Positions 54,529 to 62,957 are shown, numbered from the stretch's first letter. The stretch is DNA of 64,000 nt from Xanthomonas chitinilytica (GCF_026107455.2 NZ_JAPCHY010000017.1:1-64000); one strand, 5' to 3'. Program-made: numbers and translations. The notes: generated by a model not told the origin, from the sequence alone.

Positions 54529-56151
54529 TCAGCGCGACTTGCTCGCCCGCAGCGCCTGTATCCGCGCCGGCGGCTGGAACGAATCGCTGCGCGCGTCGCC
54601 CCAGTAGTCGTGGAAGACCGCATGGTCCGGCACCGTGCGCAGCAGCTCGCCGGGGGCGAGGTAGCGGTACAGCGAGGCCAGCGAACGGATCTCCACCGGC
54701 GACACCCGGCGCACGATGTGTTCCGGGCCCAGTTCCGATGGATCGTTCAGGCCGGCCGCGCACAGCAGGTCGCGCAGCGCGCGCATGGTGTTCTCGTGGT
54801 AATGGTGCACGCGGGTGGCCTTGTCGGCCGCGTCGAGATGGCGCCAGCGGCGCGGATCCTGGGTGGCGATGCCGGTCGGGCACTTGTCGGTATGGCAGCT
54901 CAGCGACTGGATGCAGCCCAGCGCGAACATGAAGCCGCGACCGGCATTGCACCAGTCCGCGCCCATCGCCAGGGTGCGGGCGATGTCGAACGCGCTGCCG
55001 ATCTTGCCGGCGGCACCGATCCTGATGCGCTCGCGCAGGTCCAGCCCCACCAGGGTGTTGTGCACCAGCATCAGCGCCTCGTGCATCGGCACGCCGACGT
55101 GGTCCATGAACTCGGCCGGCGCCGCGCCGGTGCCGCCCTCGGCGCCGTCGACGACGATGAAATCCGGCAGCAGCCCGGTCTCCTGCATCGCCTTGGCGAT
55201 GCCGAACCACTCCCACGGATGGCCGATGGCCAGCTTGAAGCCGACCGGCTTGCCGCCGGACAGCTCGCGCAGGCGGGCCACGAAGCGCAGCAGTTCCACC
55301 GGGGTCGAGAACGCCGAATGCTTCGACGGCGACACGCAGTCCACGCCCATCGGCACGCCGCGCGTGAGCGAGATCTCGGCGCTGACCTTGGCCGCCGGCA
55401 GCACCCCGCCGTGGCCGGGCTTGGCGCCCTGCGAGAGCTTGATCTCGATCATCTTCACCTGCTCGAGCGCGGCGTTGGCGACGAACCGCTCCTCGCTGAA
55501 GCCGCCGTGCTCGTCGCGGCAACCGAAGTAGCCCGAGCCGATCTCCCACACTAGGTCGCCGCCCATCTCGCGGTGGTAGGGCGAGATCGAGCCTTCGCCG
55601 GTGTCGTGGTAGAAGCCGCCGCGGCGCGCGCCCTCGTTCAGCGCGCGCACGGCGTTGGCCGACAGCGAGCCGAAGCTCATCGCCGAGATGTTGAACACGC
55701 TGGCCGAGTACGGCCTGGCGCAGCCGGGGCCGATCAGGATGCGGAAATCGTGGTCGGGTATCTCGGTCGGCGCCAGCGAGTGGTTGATCCACTCGTAGTC
55801 CACCGCATAGGTGCTGCGCAGGGTGCCGAACGGCACCACGTCCATGGTGTTCTTCGAGCGCTGGTAGATCAGCGCACGCTGCTGCCGCGAGAACGGCACG
55901 TCCTCCAGGTCGCTCTGCACGAAGTACTGGCGGATCTCCGGACCGATCGATTCCAGCCCGTAGCGGAAATGCGCCAGGATCGGATAGTTGCGGCGCAGGG
56001 TGCTGCGCTTCTGCAGCAGGTCCCAGGTGCCCAGCAGGACCAGGACCGCGAAGATCCCGATGCCCCACCCCCACGACGGCCAGTACGGGGTCAACGCCAG
56101 CGACAGCAGCAGCATGGCGACGGCGACGGCAAAGCCCAGGTAACGGAGCAT
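54529..56151 (-). CDS. Membrane-anchored FMN-binding glutamate synthase-like protein
   Basis: 540 residues. Two N-terminal membrane helices (residues about 4-45) precede a glutamate-synthase FMN barrel. Visible parts: MSFGSLSANAVRALNEGARRGGF, GAKPGHGGVLP, VDGAEGGTGAAP, and the cluster-binding C-x5-C-x4-C pattern (GCIQSLSCHTDKCPTG) of GltB. It lacks the glutaminase and structural GXGXG domains of true GltB, so the reaction is unknown; relatives are annotated as FMN-binding glutamate synthase family. GAGGAA lies seven bases before the ATG at 56151. Confidence 0.92.
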   Translation of the reverse strand: MLRYLGFAVAVAMLLLSLALTPYWPSWGWGIGIFAVLVLLGTWDLLQKRSTLRRNYPILAHFRYGLESIGPEIRQYFVQSDLEDVPFSRQQRALIYQRSKNTMDVVPFGTLRSTYAVDYEWINHSLAPTEIPDHDFRILIGPGCARPYSASVFNISAMSFGSLSANAVRALNEGARRGGFYHDTGEGSISPYHREMGGDLVWEIGSGYFGCRDEHGGFSEERFVANAALEQVKMIEIKLSQGAKPGHGGVLPAAKVSAEISLTRGVPMGVDCVSPSKHSAFSTPVELLRFVARLRELSGGKPVGFKLAIGHPWEWFGIAKAMQETGLLPDFIVVDGAEGGTGAAPAEFMDHVGVPMHEALMLVHNTLVGLDLRERIRIGAAGKIGSAFDIARTLAMGADWCNAGRGFMFALGCIQSLSCHTDKCPTGIATQDPRRWRHLDAADKATRVHHYHENTMRALRDLLCAAGLNDPSELGPEHIVRRVSPVEIRSLASLYRYLAPGELLRTVPDHAVFHDYWGDARSDSFQPPARIQALRASKSR

Positions 56152-56181
56152 CACGTTCCTCGCGAAGGATGGAAGGCCAGT

Positions 56182-57471
56182 CTACAGGCGGTCGTCCACC
56201 GCCTCGCGCGGCCACGCCGACTTGACGTCGTACACCACCGCGCCCGGCTTGCCGAGCGCGCGCACCTGCCCGGCATCCATCGCGCGGTACTGCTCGTGCG
56301 CCACCGCCAGCACCACCGCGTCGTAGCTGCCGGCGCGCGGCGCGGCCGCCAGCTCGGCGCCATGGCGCTGCGCCAAAGCCGCATCGGCCCAGGGGTCGCA
56401 GGCATCCACCCGCGCACCGCCGGCCGCCAGCGCCTGCACCAGTTCCAGCGCGCGGCTGTTGCGCAGGTCCGGGCAGTTCTCCTTGAAGGTGACGCCCAGC
56501 ACCAGGATCGCGGCCTCGGCCAGCGCGGTCCCGCGCTCGCGCAGCAGCGCCTCCACCCGCGCGGCCACGTGCGCGCCGACGCGGTTGTTGACCTGGCGCG
56601 CGGTGTGGATCAGGTCCGGGTGGTAGCCCACGCTTTCGGACTTGTGCAGCAGGTAGTACGGGTCCACGCCGATGCAGTGCCCGCCCACCAGCCCGGGGCG
56701 GAACGGCAGGAAGTTCCACTTGCTGCCGGCCGCCTCCAGCACGTCCAGGGTGTCGATGCCCAGCTTGTCGAAGATCAGCGCCAGCTCGTTGACCAGGGCG
56801 ATGTTGACGTCGCGCTGGATGTTCTCGATCACCTTGGCCGCCTCGGCGACCCGGATCGAGGGCGCGCGCCAGGTGCCGGCGACGATGATCCGCGCGTACA
56901 GCGCGTCCACCACGTCGGCGGCGTCAGGAGTGGAGCCGGAGGTGATCTTGCGGATGTCCGGCAGGCGCCGCTGGCGGTCGCCGGGGTTGATCCGCTCCGG
57001 GCTGTAGCCGCAGAAGAAGTCGGTGTTGAAGCGCAGGCCCGAGCCCTGCTCCAGCAACGGCACGCACACCTCTTCGGTGGTGCCCGGGTAGACCGTGGAC
57101 TCGTAGATCACCAGGTCGCCGCGCTTGAGCACGCCGGCGATCAGCGCGCTGGCGTCGCGCAGCGGCTGCAGGTCGGGCTGCTCCCAGGCGTCGATCGGCG
57201 TGGGCACGGTCACGATGAAGACGTTGCGCCCGGCCAGTTCGGCGGCATCGGCGGTATAGCGCGCATGCACGCCCTGGCGCAGTTCCTCGTCGAGCAGTTC
57301 CAGGGTGTGGTCGTGCCCGGCCTGCAGCTGCGCCACGCGGCCGGCGTCGATGTCGTAGCCCAGCGTATCCAGCGTCTTGCCGAACTCCACCGCCAACGGC
57401 AGGCCCACGTACCCCAGGCCGATGATGGCGATGCGCGGCACGGCCGCGGCGGAAATCAAATCGGCGCTCAT
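56182..57471 (-). CDS. Nucleotide-sugar dehydrogenase (UDP-GlcNAc/UDP-GalNAc 6-dehydrogenase type)
   Basis: 429 residues of the UDP-glucose/GDP-mannose dehydrogenase family. NAD loop IIGLGYVGLPLA (16-27), catalytic region with NFLPFRPGLVGGHCIGVDPYYL, whose cysteine forms the thiohemiacetal, and the late segment LGVTFKENCPDLRNS. The closest match by motif is the TviB/WbpA group, which makes UDP-N-acetyl-hexosaminuronic acids for surface polysaccharides. No glycosyltransferase or polymerase genes are nearby, so it may serve a distant locus. Confidence 0.93.
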   Translation of the reverse strand: MSADLISAAAVPRIAIIGLGYVGLPLAVEFGKTLDTLGYDIDAGRVAQLQAGHDHTLELLDEELRQGVHARYTADAAELAGRNVFIVTVPTPIDAWEQPDLQPLRDASALIAGVLKRGDLVIYESTVYPGTTEEVCVPLLEQGSGLRFNTDFFCGYSPERINPGDRQRRLPDIRKITSGSTPDAADVVDALYARIIVAGTWRAPSIRVAEAAKVIENIQRDVNIALVNELALIFDKLGIDTLDVLEAAGSKWNFLPFRPGLVGGHCIGVDPYYLLHKSESVGYHPDLIHTARQVNNRVGAHVAARVEALLRERGTALAEAAILVLGVTFKENCPDLRNSRALELVQALAAGGARVDACDPWADAALAQRHGAELAAAPRAGSYDAVVLAVAHEQYRAMDAGQVRALGKPGAVVYDVKSAWPREAVDDRL

Positions 57472-57496
57472 GCCGTTCCTTGCGCTGGTGTATGTC

Positions 57497-57510
57497 GTGC
57501 CCGGAGCCGG
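57497..57510 (-). repeat. 14-bp copy of the tRNA-Leu 3' end
   Basis: GTGCCCGGAGCCGG occurs here and again at 57581-57594, where it is the 3' end of tRNA-Leu (T arm and acceptor). The copies are 84 bp apart in the same orientation, like a short attachment-site duplication or a tRNA fragment. Confidence 0.6.
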
Positions 57511-57512
57511 GA

Positions 57513-57545
57513 CCGCGCGAAAACTGCACAAGCGGTTTTGCGCGG
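57513..57545 (-). terminator. Hairpin after tRNA-Leu
   Basis: CCGCGC and AAAAC on one side pair with GTTTTGCGCGG on the other, with one bulged base and a 10-base loop. It lies 34 bp after the tRNA-Leu CCA and probably ends its transcript. Confidence 0.5.
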
Positions 57546-57578
57546 AGGGCGGCAGGCGCTGGAAAGCCCTTGTAGCGA

Positions 57579-57666
57579 TGGTGCCCGGAGCCGGAATCGA
57601 ACCGGCATGGGGTCGCCCCCGGCGGATTTTAAGTCCGATGCGTCTACCAGTTTCGCCATCCGGGCA
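57579..57666 (-). tRNA. tRNA-Leu(TAA)
   Basis: 88 nt with encoded CCA, long variable arm, and anticodon loop CTTAAAA. In E. coli the tRNA-Leu(UAA) gene leuZ lies directly after glyW and cysT downstream of pgsA; here it is about 5.2 kb away from tRNA-Cys. Confidence 0.96.
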
Positions 57667-57765
57667 TCGCAATAGCGTGCCTGATCGCCGGCCGATTGTG
57701 AAATGCCGGCGTCACGGGAACGGCCGCCGCCCCGGCATGCAATGGCCGGCCGCGGCCGGCAGGCC

Positions 57766-59175
57766 TCAGATCGCGCGCGAGTAGCGGGCCGGCTGCGCCG
57801 GTTCCTGCAGGTAGCGGTCGAAGCACATGGCGATCAGCCGCAGCAGCGGCCGCCCGGGCACGGTGGCGCGGATGACGCCGTCGCGGTATTCGGCCAGCCC
57901 GTCGTCCTGCAACGACCGCAGCGCCGCCAGCTCGTGCTCGAAGTAGCGTTCGAAATCGATCCCGTGCTCGCGCCCCAGTGCCGCGGTGTCCAGCACGCCC
58001 TGGCACATCAGCTGCTGGATCAGCTCGGCTCGCAGCCGGTCGTCGGCCGACAGTTCCAGCCCGCGCCACACCGGCGGCCGGCCGGCGTCCACCGCCGCTT
58101 CCCAGCCAGGGAGGTCGCGCGGATTCTGGCTGTAGCTGTCGTCGATGTGGCTGATCGCGCTGACGCCCAGGCCGACCAGGTCGGTCTGCGCGTGGGTGGT
58201 ATAGCCCATGAAGTTGCGGTGCAGGCCACCGGCCCGCTGCGCGCGCGACAGGTCCTCCTCCGGCAGCGCGAAGTGGTCCATGCCGATGTACTGGTAGCCG
58301 GCGGCGGACAGCTTGCGCACCGCCAGCCCGAGCAGCGCCAGCTTCTGTTCCGGGCCGGGCAGGTCGGCGTCGTGGATCTGCCGTTGCGCGCGGAACATGT
58401 GCGGCAGGTGCGCGTAGCCGTACACCGCCAGCCGGTCCGGCCGCACCGCGACCACCGTGTCCAGGGTACGCCCGAAGCCCTCCAGGCTCTGCCTGGGCAG
58501 GCCGTAGATCAGGTCGACGTTGACCGAGCGCAGGCCATGCCGGCGGCAGGCGTCGATGATCGCCAGGGTCTGTTCCACCGACTGCTCGCGGTTGATCGCC
58601 TTCTGCACCTCGGCATCGAAATCCTGCACGCCCAGGCTGGCGCGGTTGAAGCCCATCTGCGCGAGCGCCCCGATCTCTTCGGGCGAGACGAAACGCGGGT
58701 CGAGCTCGATGGAGAAATCGCGCCCCTTCCCTTCGCTGAAGCGGAACCGCCGGCCCAGTCCGTCGACCATCTCCGCCAGCAGTTCCGGCGAGAGGAAATT
58801 GGGGGTTCCTCCGCCCAGGTGCAGCTGCACGACTTCGCGCGCGCCGTCGAACAGCGGCGCCACCGCGTCGGCCTCGCGCAGCACGCGCTCGACGTAGGCC
58901 CGCCCCTTCGAAACGTCGCGGGTGATCACCCGGTTGCAGCCACAATAGAAGCACGGGCTGGTGCAGTACGGCACATGCACGTAGAGCGACAGCGCGCGAC
59001 CGGCCTCGTTGCTGCGCGCGGCGGCCGCGCGCAGCTGCGCCTCGCCGTAGCCATCGTGGAAATGCGGCGCGGTGGGATAGGAGGTGTAGCGCGGCCCGGG
59101 CCGGTCGTGCCGGCGCAGGATTTCCGGGTCGAAGGTCCAGCCAAGCGCGGCCGCGGTGGAGGTGGCGATGTCCAT
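57766..59175 (-). CDS. hemN: Oxygen-independent coproporphyrinogen III oxidase
   Basis: 469 residues, radical SAM. The cluster cysteines are C71, C75, C78 (CTSPCFYC) with the extra C80 of HemN. SIELDPRF and HLGGGTPNFL are SAM/substrate segments; MGYTTHAQTDLVGLGVSAIS is a HemN signature that separates it from HemW. It makes protoporphyrinogen without oxygen. An FNR-type site lies 35-48 bp upstream of the ATG at 59175, fitting induction under low oxygen. Confidence 0.97.
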   Translation of the reverse strand: MDIATSTAAALGWTFDPEILRRHDRPGPRYTSYPTAPHFHDGYGEAQLRAAAARSNEAGRALSLYVHVPYCTSPCFYCGCNRVITRDVSKGRAYVERVLREADAVAPLFDGAREVVQLHLGGGTPNFLSPELLAEMVDGLGRRFRFSEGKGRDFSIELDPRFVSPEEIGALAQMGFNRASLGVQDFDAEVQKAINREQSVEQTLAIIDACRRHGLRSVNVDLIYGLPRQSLEGFGRTLDTVVAVRPDRLAVYGYAHLPHMFRAQRQIHDADLPGPEQKLALLGLAVRKLSAAGYQYIGMDHFALPEEDLSRAQRAGGLHRNFMGYTTHAQTDLVGLGVSAISHIDDSYSQNPRDLPGWEAAVDAGRPPVWRGLELSADDRLRAELIQQLMCQGVLDTAALGREHGIDFERYFEHELAALRSLQDDGLAEYRDGVIRATVPGRPLLRLIAMCFDRYLQEPAQPARYSRAI

Positions 59176-59209
59176 GCCGCCAGCATCTCCCCGGCCGCCC
59201 CGTCGCGCC

Positions 59210-59223
59210 TTGAGCCAGATCAA
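59210..59223. promoter_or_regulatory. FNR/CRP-family site upstream of hemN
   Basis: TTGAGCCAGATCAA differs from the FNR consensus TTGAT-N4-ATCAA at one position. It is centred about 41 bp before the hemN ATG, between hemN and the globin gene. A class II position would put the transcription start very close to the hemN start codon. Confidence 0.75.
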
Positions 59224-59248
59224 TCTCCCGCGCCGCCGCGGGGTTCGT

Positions 59249-59671
59249 TCAGGATCCGGCGCCGTGCATCGGCAGCGACGGCCAGCGCAGCATCTGGAAG
59301 CGGCGCCAGAAGGTATCGGCGATGCGCGCGGCCACGTCGTCGGCCAGCCGCTGCATCGGCGCGTTGCCCAGTTCGGCGGTGGTCTGCCGGAACAGCTGCA
59401 GCCAGCGTTCGAACAGGCCCGCGTTCAGCTCGTCCATCGCCATGTGCTTGGGCATCGGCGCGCCCCTGAAGCGGCGGGTACCACGCAGCATGGCCGACCA
59501 GAAATCCACCAGCTGCGCCAGGTGCGCGTCCCAGTCGTGCACGCGCGCACCGAACACCGGCCCGAGCAGCTCGTCTTCGCGCACCCGGGCGTAGAAACGG
59601 TGCACCAGCGCGGTCACTTCCTGCTCGCTGCACAGGTCGGCGGCCGGTTGCGGCAGCCCCTCGTCGGGCAT
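59249..59671 (-). CDS. Class III truncated hemoglobin
   Basis: 140 residues. HRFYARVREDELLGPVFGA, LVDFWSAMLRGTRRF, and PKHMAMDELNAGLFERWLQLF are the class III (P-type) pattern; H76 is the probable proximal haem ligand by comparison with Campylobacter Ctb. These globins bind oxygen and NO tightly and are linked to microaerobic or nitrosative conditions. GGGAGAA precedes the ATG at 59671. It lies 73 bp before hemN on the same strand, with FNR-type sites on both sides. Confidence 0.93.
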   Translation of the reverse strand: MPDEGLPQPAADLCSEQEVTALVHRFYARVREDELLGPVFGARVHDWDAHLAQLVDFWSAMLRGTRRFRGAPMPKHMAMDELNAGLFERWLQLFRQTTAELGNAPMQRLADDVAARIADTFWRRFQMLRWPSLPMHGAGS

Positions 59672-59730
59672 TTCGGTTCTCCCTGTTTCGTTCGCCGGCA
59701 TGTACCGAACTTTCGCCGGTGCCGTGGAGT

Positions 59731-59754
59731 GCACATTGATCAGGATCAATGTGC
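59731..59754. promoter_or_regulatory. FNR-type site in a perfect inverted repeat, shared by two divergent genes
   Basis: The core TTGATCAGGATCAA (59736-59749) is a consensus FNR site. The flanks extend it to 11-bp perfect arms (GCACATTGATC) around a central AG. It lies between the globin gene (ATG 72 bp away) and the 98-residue membrane protein (ATG 135 bp away). On the plus strand a weak -10 TAGGCT at 59772-59777 sits where a class II FNR promoter needs it. Confidence 0.85.
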
Positions 59755-59876
59755 GGCGCCGCCGGCGTACCTAGGCTGGCATCGGCGGCTCTGCGCCGGC
59801 ACGGCGCGAGGCCGTGGCAGGTGCCGGACCGTCCAGTATATCGCCCGCCGCGCCGGGCACGTCCCGGACCCTGCCC

Positions 59877-60173
59877 ATGAGCGATTTCGACACCCTTCCC
59901 GACCGCCCCCCGCGGCGGCCGCTGACCCAGCAGCTCGGCGCGATCCTGTGGCCGAGCTTCCTTGCCGCCGCGCTGGCGAGCGCCGTGTTCTTCGCCTTCG
60001 TCGATCCGCTGCTGCTGCGGGACATCACCTTCCCCGGCCAGCACCTGAGCCGCGAGCTCGGCTATACCGCCGGGTTCTTCATGTTCTGGTCGGTGACCGC
60101 ACTCGCCAGCGCGGTCACCTGCTTCCTGCTGCGCCCGCTGCACGGGGACGAAGACGGGCAACCGCTGGAATGA
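59877..60173 (+). CDS. 98-residue membrane protein coupled to a CcoG-like gene
   Basis: Two hydrophobic segments (about 24-45, LWPSFLAAALASAVFFAFV, and 65-88, GYTAGFFMFWSVTALASAV) joined by a polar loop. I do not recognise a family. Its stop overlaps the ATG of the CcoG-like gene (ATGA), so the two are translated together. The shared FNR-type site upstream suggests low-oxygen expression. Confidence 0.82.
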   Translation: MSDFDTLPDRPPRRPLTQQLGAILWPSFLAAALASAVFFAFVDPLLLRDITFPGQHLSRELGYTAGFFMFWSVTALASAVTCFLLRPLHGDEDGQPLE

Positions 60174-61342
60174 AACCCGCGCGAGCACCGATTCCCCTGC
60201 AACAGTTGCACACGCCGCGCGCCCTCGGCGTCCACCCGGCGCCGGCGCATCCCGGCCGCGGTCGCCAAAGCCGGTGGCGGGCCGCCATGGCCGCGCTGCT
60301 GCTGGCCGCGTTCTACCTGCTTCCCTGGTTGCGCTGGGACGGCCGCCAGGCGGTGTTGTTCGACCTGCCGGCCCGCCGTTTCGACCTGTTCGGCCTGAGC
60401 CTGTGGCCTGGCGATTTCGTCTGGCTGCTGTGGTTCGCGGCGCTGGCCGGTTGCGGCCTGTTCCTGCTGACCGCCAGCGCCGGCCGCGTGTGGTGCGGCT
60501 TCGGCTGTCCGCAGACCCTGATGACGCGCGTCTTCCGCGGCATCGAACGCATCACCGCCTTCGCCGGGCCGATGCGCCACCCCGGCCTCGTCGCCCGCCA
60601 GCTGCTGTGGGCGGCCCTGGCACTGTGGACCGGCATCACCTTCGTCGGTTTCTTCTCGCCCATCCGCGGCCTGCTGGGCGGCCCCTGGCCCCCGGCATGG
60701 AGTGGCTGGGAGATCTTCTGGGCCGGGTTCTACGCGCTGGCCACCTGGGGCAACGCCGGTTTCCTGCGCGAGCAGGTCTGCAGCTACCTGTGCCCCTACG
60801 CGCGCCTGCAACGCGCGATCTGCGACCGCGACACCCCGCGCGTCGCGTACGACCCGTGCCGTGGCGAACCGCGCGGTCCGCGCCCACCCGGCCAGGGCAG
60901 CGTCATGCAGCGCGCACGCGGACTGCTCGACGGCACCACCGCACGCGACTACGTATTCCGCGCCACCCATGCGGCCATCGCCGGCCCCCTGCCCCGGTTC
61001 GGCATCGAGCACCTGGGCGACTGCGTGGAATGCCGGCAGTGCGTCCAGGCCTGCCCGCTCGCGCTGGATATCCGCAACGGTTCCGACCAGCGTTGCATCG
61101 ATTGCGGCGCCTGCATCGACGCCTGCGACGCGACGATGGCGCGCTACGGCTTCCCGCGCGGACTGGTCCGCCGCATCAGTCCCAACGCGCAGGAACCGGG
61201 TGGCGGCCGCTGGCTGCGCCCGCGCACGCTCGGCGCGCTGCTGCTGATGGCCGCCCTGCTACTGGGCGGCGCGTTGGCGATGGCGATGTCCCCGCACCCG
61301 GGAATTCCCGCGCCCGGAGCCGGGCCGTCCTCCACGTCCTGA
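60170..61342 (+). CDS. Short CcoG/RdxA-like membrane ferredoxin
   Basis: 390 residues. Four or more membrane segments at 44-60, 80-110, about 145-185 and near the end. Motifs: VWCGFGCPQTLMTRVFRGIER in the membrane part (short form CGFGCPQT), then two cluster motifs CVECRQCVQACP and CIDCGACIDACD. The second has D where proline is usual. CcoG/FixG proteins help copper delivery to cbb3 oxidase. The family is usually about 470 residues with a C-terminal Ig-like periplasmic domain; here that domain is missing and the protein ends after one membrane helix and a Gly/Pro tail. No cco oxidase genes are in the window. Confidence 0.88.
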   Translation: MKPARAPIPLQQLHTPRALGVHPAPAHPGRGRQSRWRAAMAALLLAAFYLLPWLRWDGRQAVLFDLPARRFDLFGLSLWPGDFVWLLWFAALAGCGLFLLTASAGRVWCGFGCPQTLMTRVFRGIERITAFAGPMRHPGLVARQLLWAALALWTGITFVGFFSPIRGLLGGPWPPAWSGWEIFWAGFYALATWGNAGFLREQVCSYLCPYARLQRAICDRDTPRVAYDPCRGEPRGPRPPGQGSVMQRARGLLDGTTARDYVFRATHAAIAGPLPRFGIEHLGDCVECRQCVQACPLALDIRNGSDQRCIDCGACIDACDATMARYGFPRGLVRRISPNAQEPGGGRWLRPRTLGALLLMAALLLGGALAMAMSPHPGIPAPGAGPSSTS

Positions 61343-61754
61343 ACTCCCGTCGCGTCCGGCCGATGTTCCACCCGGCCAGGCACTCGACCGCCCCCCAGCC
61401 GGGGAAACCCGGCCTGCCGGTTGCCATGCAGGCACCGGCATCCTGACGACGGGAAACGCGACAAGCAGGCGGCTGTGTCCCGGCAACGATCGCCACCGCC
61501 CGGAACCCCACGCCGGCCCGGCCATTCCCCTCGCCTACCCGGATGCTTCCCCCGTTACCCGTCGGCATCGTGGCAAGGGCGGCCAGAAAGCGCTTCCATT
61601 GGGCATCGGACAAGCGGATGCCCGGCACGGGAGGAGCGCGGCGGCCGGAAGGTTCCACATGAGCGGAGTTCGTCCCGACGGCTCGGCTCCGTGCCATCGC
61701 CCTATCGCCCCCCCTGCATCTGGAAAACATGAAAACGGAGAACAGGAGTACGAA
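61343..61754. other. Intergenic region between the CcoG-like and esterase genes
   Basis: 412 bp with no convincing gene on either strand. Two hairpins follow the ccoG-like stop: GCCGGG-GAAA-CCCGGC at 61398-61413 and a longer one at about 61416-61439; together they may end transcription. The last 20 bp carry the AGGAG ribosome site of the esterase. Confidence 0.5.
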
Positions 61755-62648
61755 ATGACCGGAGCCTGGAAACAATTCGCGACCCTCATCGCGATCACCC
61801 TGGCCATGCCCGCGCCGGCGGCCGAGGCGCCGCAGTCGCCGCCCTCCGCGCCACCGGCCACGGAGGGCTACACCATGCCGTCGACGCAGGCATGGGACAT
61901 GACGTCCGACAGCGGCGAGGTCTACCGCATCTTCGTTTCCTTCCCCGGCACCGAGGCGCCGGACGACGGTTATCCCGTCCTGTATGTATTGGACGGCAAC
62001 GCCATGTTCGCGGGATTCGCCGAAGCGCGGCGGATCCAGGAGTATTACGACGTCGGCAAGACGATCGTCGTCGGCATCGGCTATCCGACCGACCAGGCCT
62101 ACGATGCGCGCCGTCTCAACGACTACACCCCGCCGCTGCTCGACCCGCCGCCCACGATCTACCGTTCGCTGGCGAAGTACAGGAGCGGCGGTCGCGCCGC
62201 GTTCCTCGATTTCCTGACGGGCAAACTGCGGACGGAAATCGGCCAGCGCTACCGGATCAACCCCGAGCGGCAGGCGCTGTTCGGCCATTCGCTGGGCGGA
62301 CTGTTCGGGCTCTACGCGCTCTATACGCAGCCGCAGGCGTTCCAGTCGATCGTCGCCGCCAGCCCGTCGCTGGAATGGAACGAGCAAGGCGTGCTCCGCG
62401 AAGAGCGGGAGTTCATGGCACGGCTCGCCAGCGGCAAGGTGGGCCGGACGAGCCACCTGATGGTGGTCGTGGGCGGTCGCGACGTCGACGACGATCCGTA
62501 CATGGCCGAAGCCTTCGTCAGGAGGATGGACCCGCTGTCCGGCCACGGCCTGCGGGTACGCTTCCTGCGTTATGAGGACGAAGGGCATATGAGCGTGCCG
62601 GCCCGTGCGGTGACCGATACCCTGCGCTTCGTCTCCGAATCGCGCTGA
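61755..62648 (+). CDS. Secreted esterase-like hydrolase (COG2819 type)
   Basis: 297 residues. Signal peptide 1-22, a Pro/Ala-rich spacer, then an alpha/beta-hydrolase of the Esterase D/IroE-Fes group: YPVLYVLDGNAMF, the nucleophile elbow FGHSLGGLFGLYAL, and a late ...DEGHMSVP giving the histidine. Members cleave small esters, in some cases siderophore lactones; the target here is open. AGGAG precedes the start. It has no evident operon partner. Confidence 0.9.
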   Translation: MTGAWKQFATLIAITLAMPAPAAEAPQSPPSAPPATEGYTMPSTQAWDMTSDSGEVYRIFVSFPGTEAPDDGYPVLYVLDGNAMFAGFAEARRIQEYYDVGKTIVVGIGYPTDQAYDARRLNDYTPPLLDPPPTIYRSLAKYRSGGRAAFLDFLTGKLRTEIGQRYRINPERQALFGHSLGGLFGLYALYTQPQAFQSIVAASPSLEWNEQGVLREEREFMARLASGKVGRTSHLMVVVGGRDVDDDPYMAEAFVRRMDPLSGHGLRVRFLRYEDEGHMSVPARAVTDTLRFVSESR

Positions 62649-62788
62649 AGCCCGGCCGTTCCGACAAGACCCGATGCGGGCCCAGGACGGGAGGGAGCCG
62701 CGACCGCACGCGACGGCGGCGCCCACATGCGTCTCATGAAGCCCGGAGTACCGGCGTAGCCATCGGGGATTGGGAGAAAGACCAGAAA

Positions 62789-62818
62789 GCAAAAGGCCCG
62801 CTGTCGCGGGCCTTTTGC
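62789..62818. terminator. Terminator of tRNA-Cys
   Basis: A perfect 13-bp stem (62789-62801 with 62806-62818) with loop TGTC. Located 12 bp after the tRNA on the minus strand, where it ends in a TTTT run; it could also stop plus-strand read-through from the esterase. Confidence 0.9.
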
Positions 62819-62830
62819 CTGATCTGAAAT

Positions 62831-62904
62831 TGGAGGCCTGGGTCGGAATCGAACCGGCGTACGCGGATTTGCAATCCGCTGCATAACCACTCTGCTACCA
62901 GGCC
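62831..62904 (-). tRNA. tRNA-Cys(GCA)
   Basis: 74 nt with encoded CCA. The anticodon loop is TTGCAAA (GCA); the acceptor stem GGCCTGG/CCAGGCC has discriminator T, usual for tRNA-Cys. Follows tRNA-Gly downstream of pgsA as in E. coli. Confidence 0.96.
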
Positions 62905-62957
62905 GGTGGATCTGGATTCTATCGAAAAACCCGCGAAGGGTTAGCCCGACAGTACAA

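Noticed and set aside
56182..57471. Reading the nucleotide-sugar dehydrogenase as part of a capsule or O-antigen locus
   Set aside because: No glycosyltransferase, flippase, polymerase or sugar epimerase genes are adjacent in the window.
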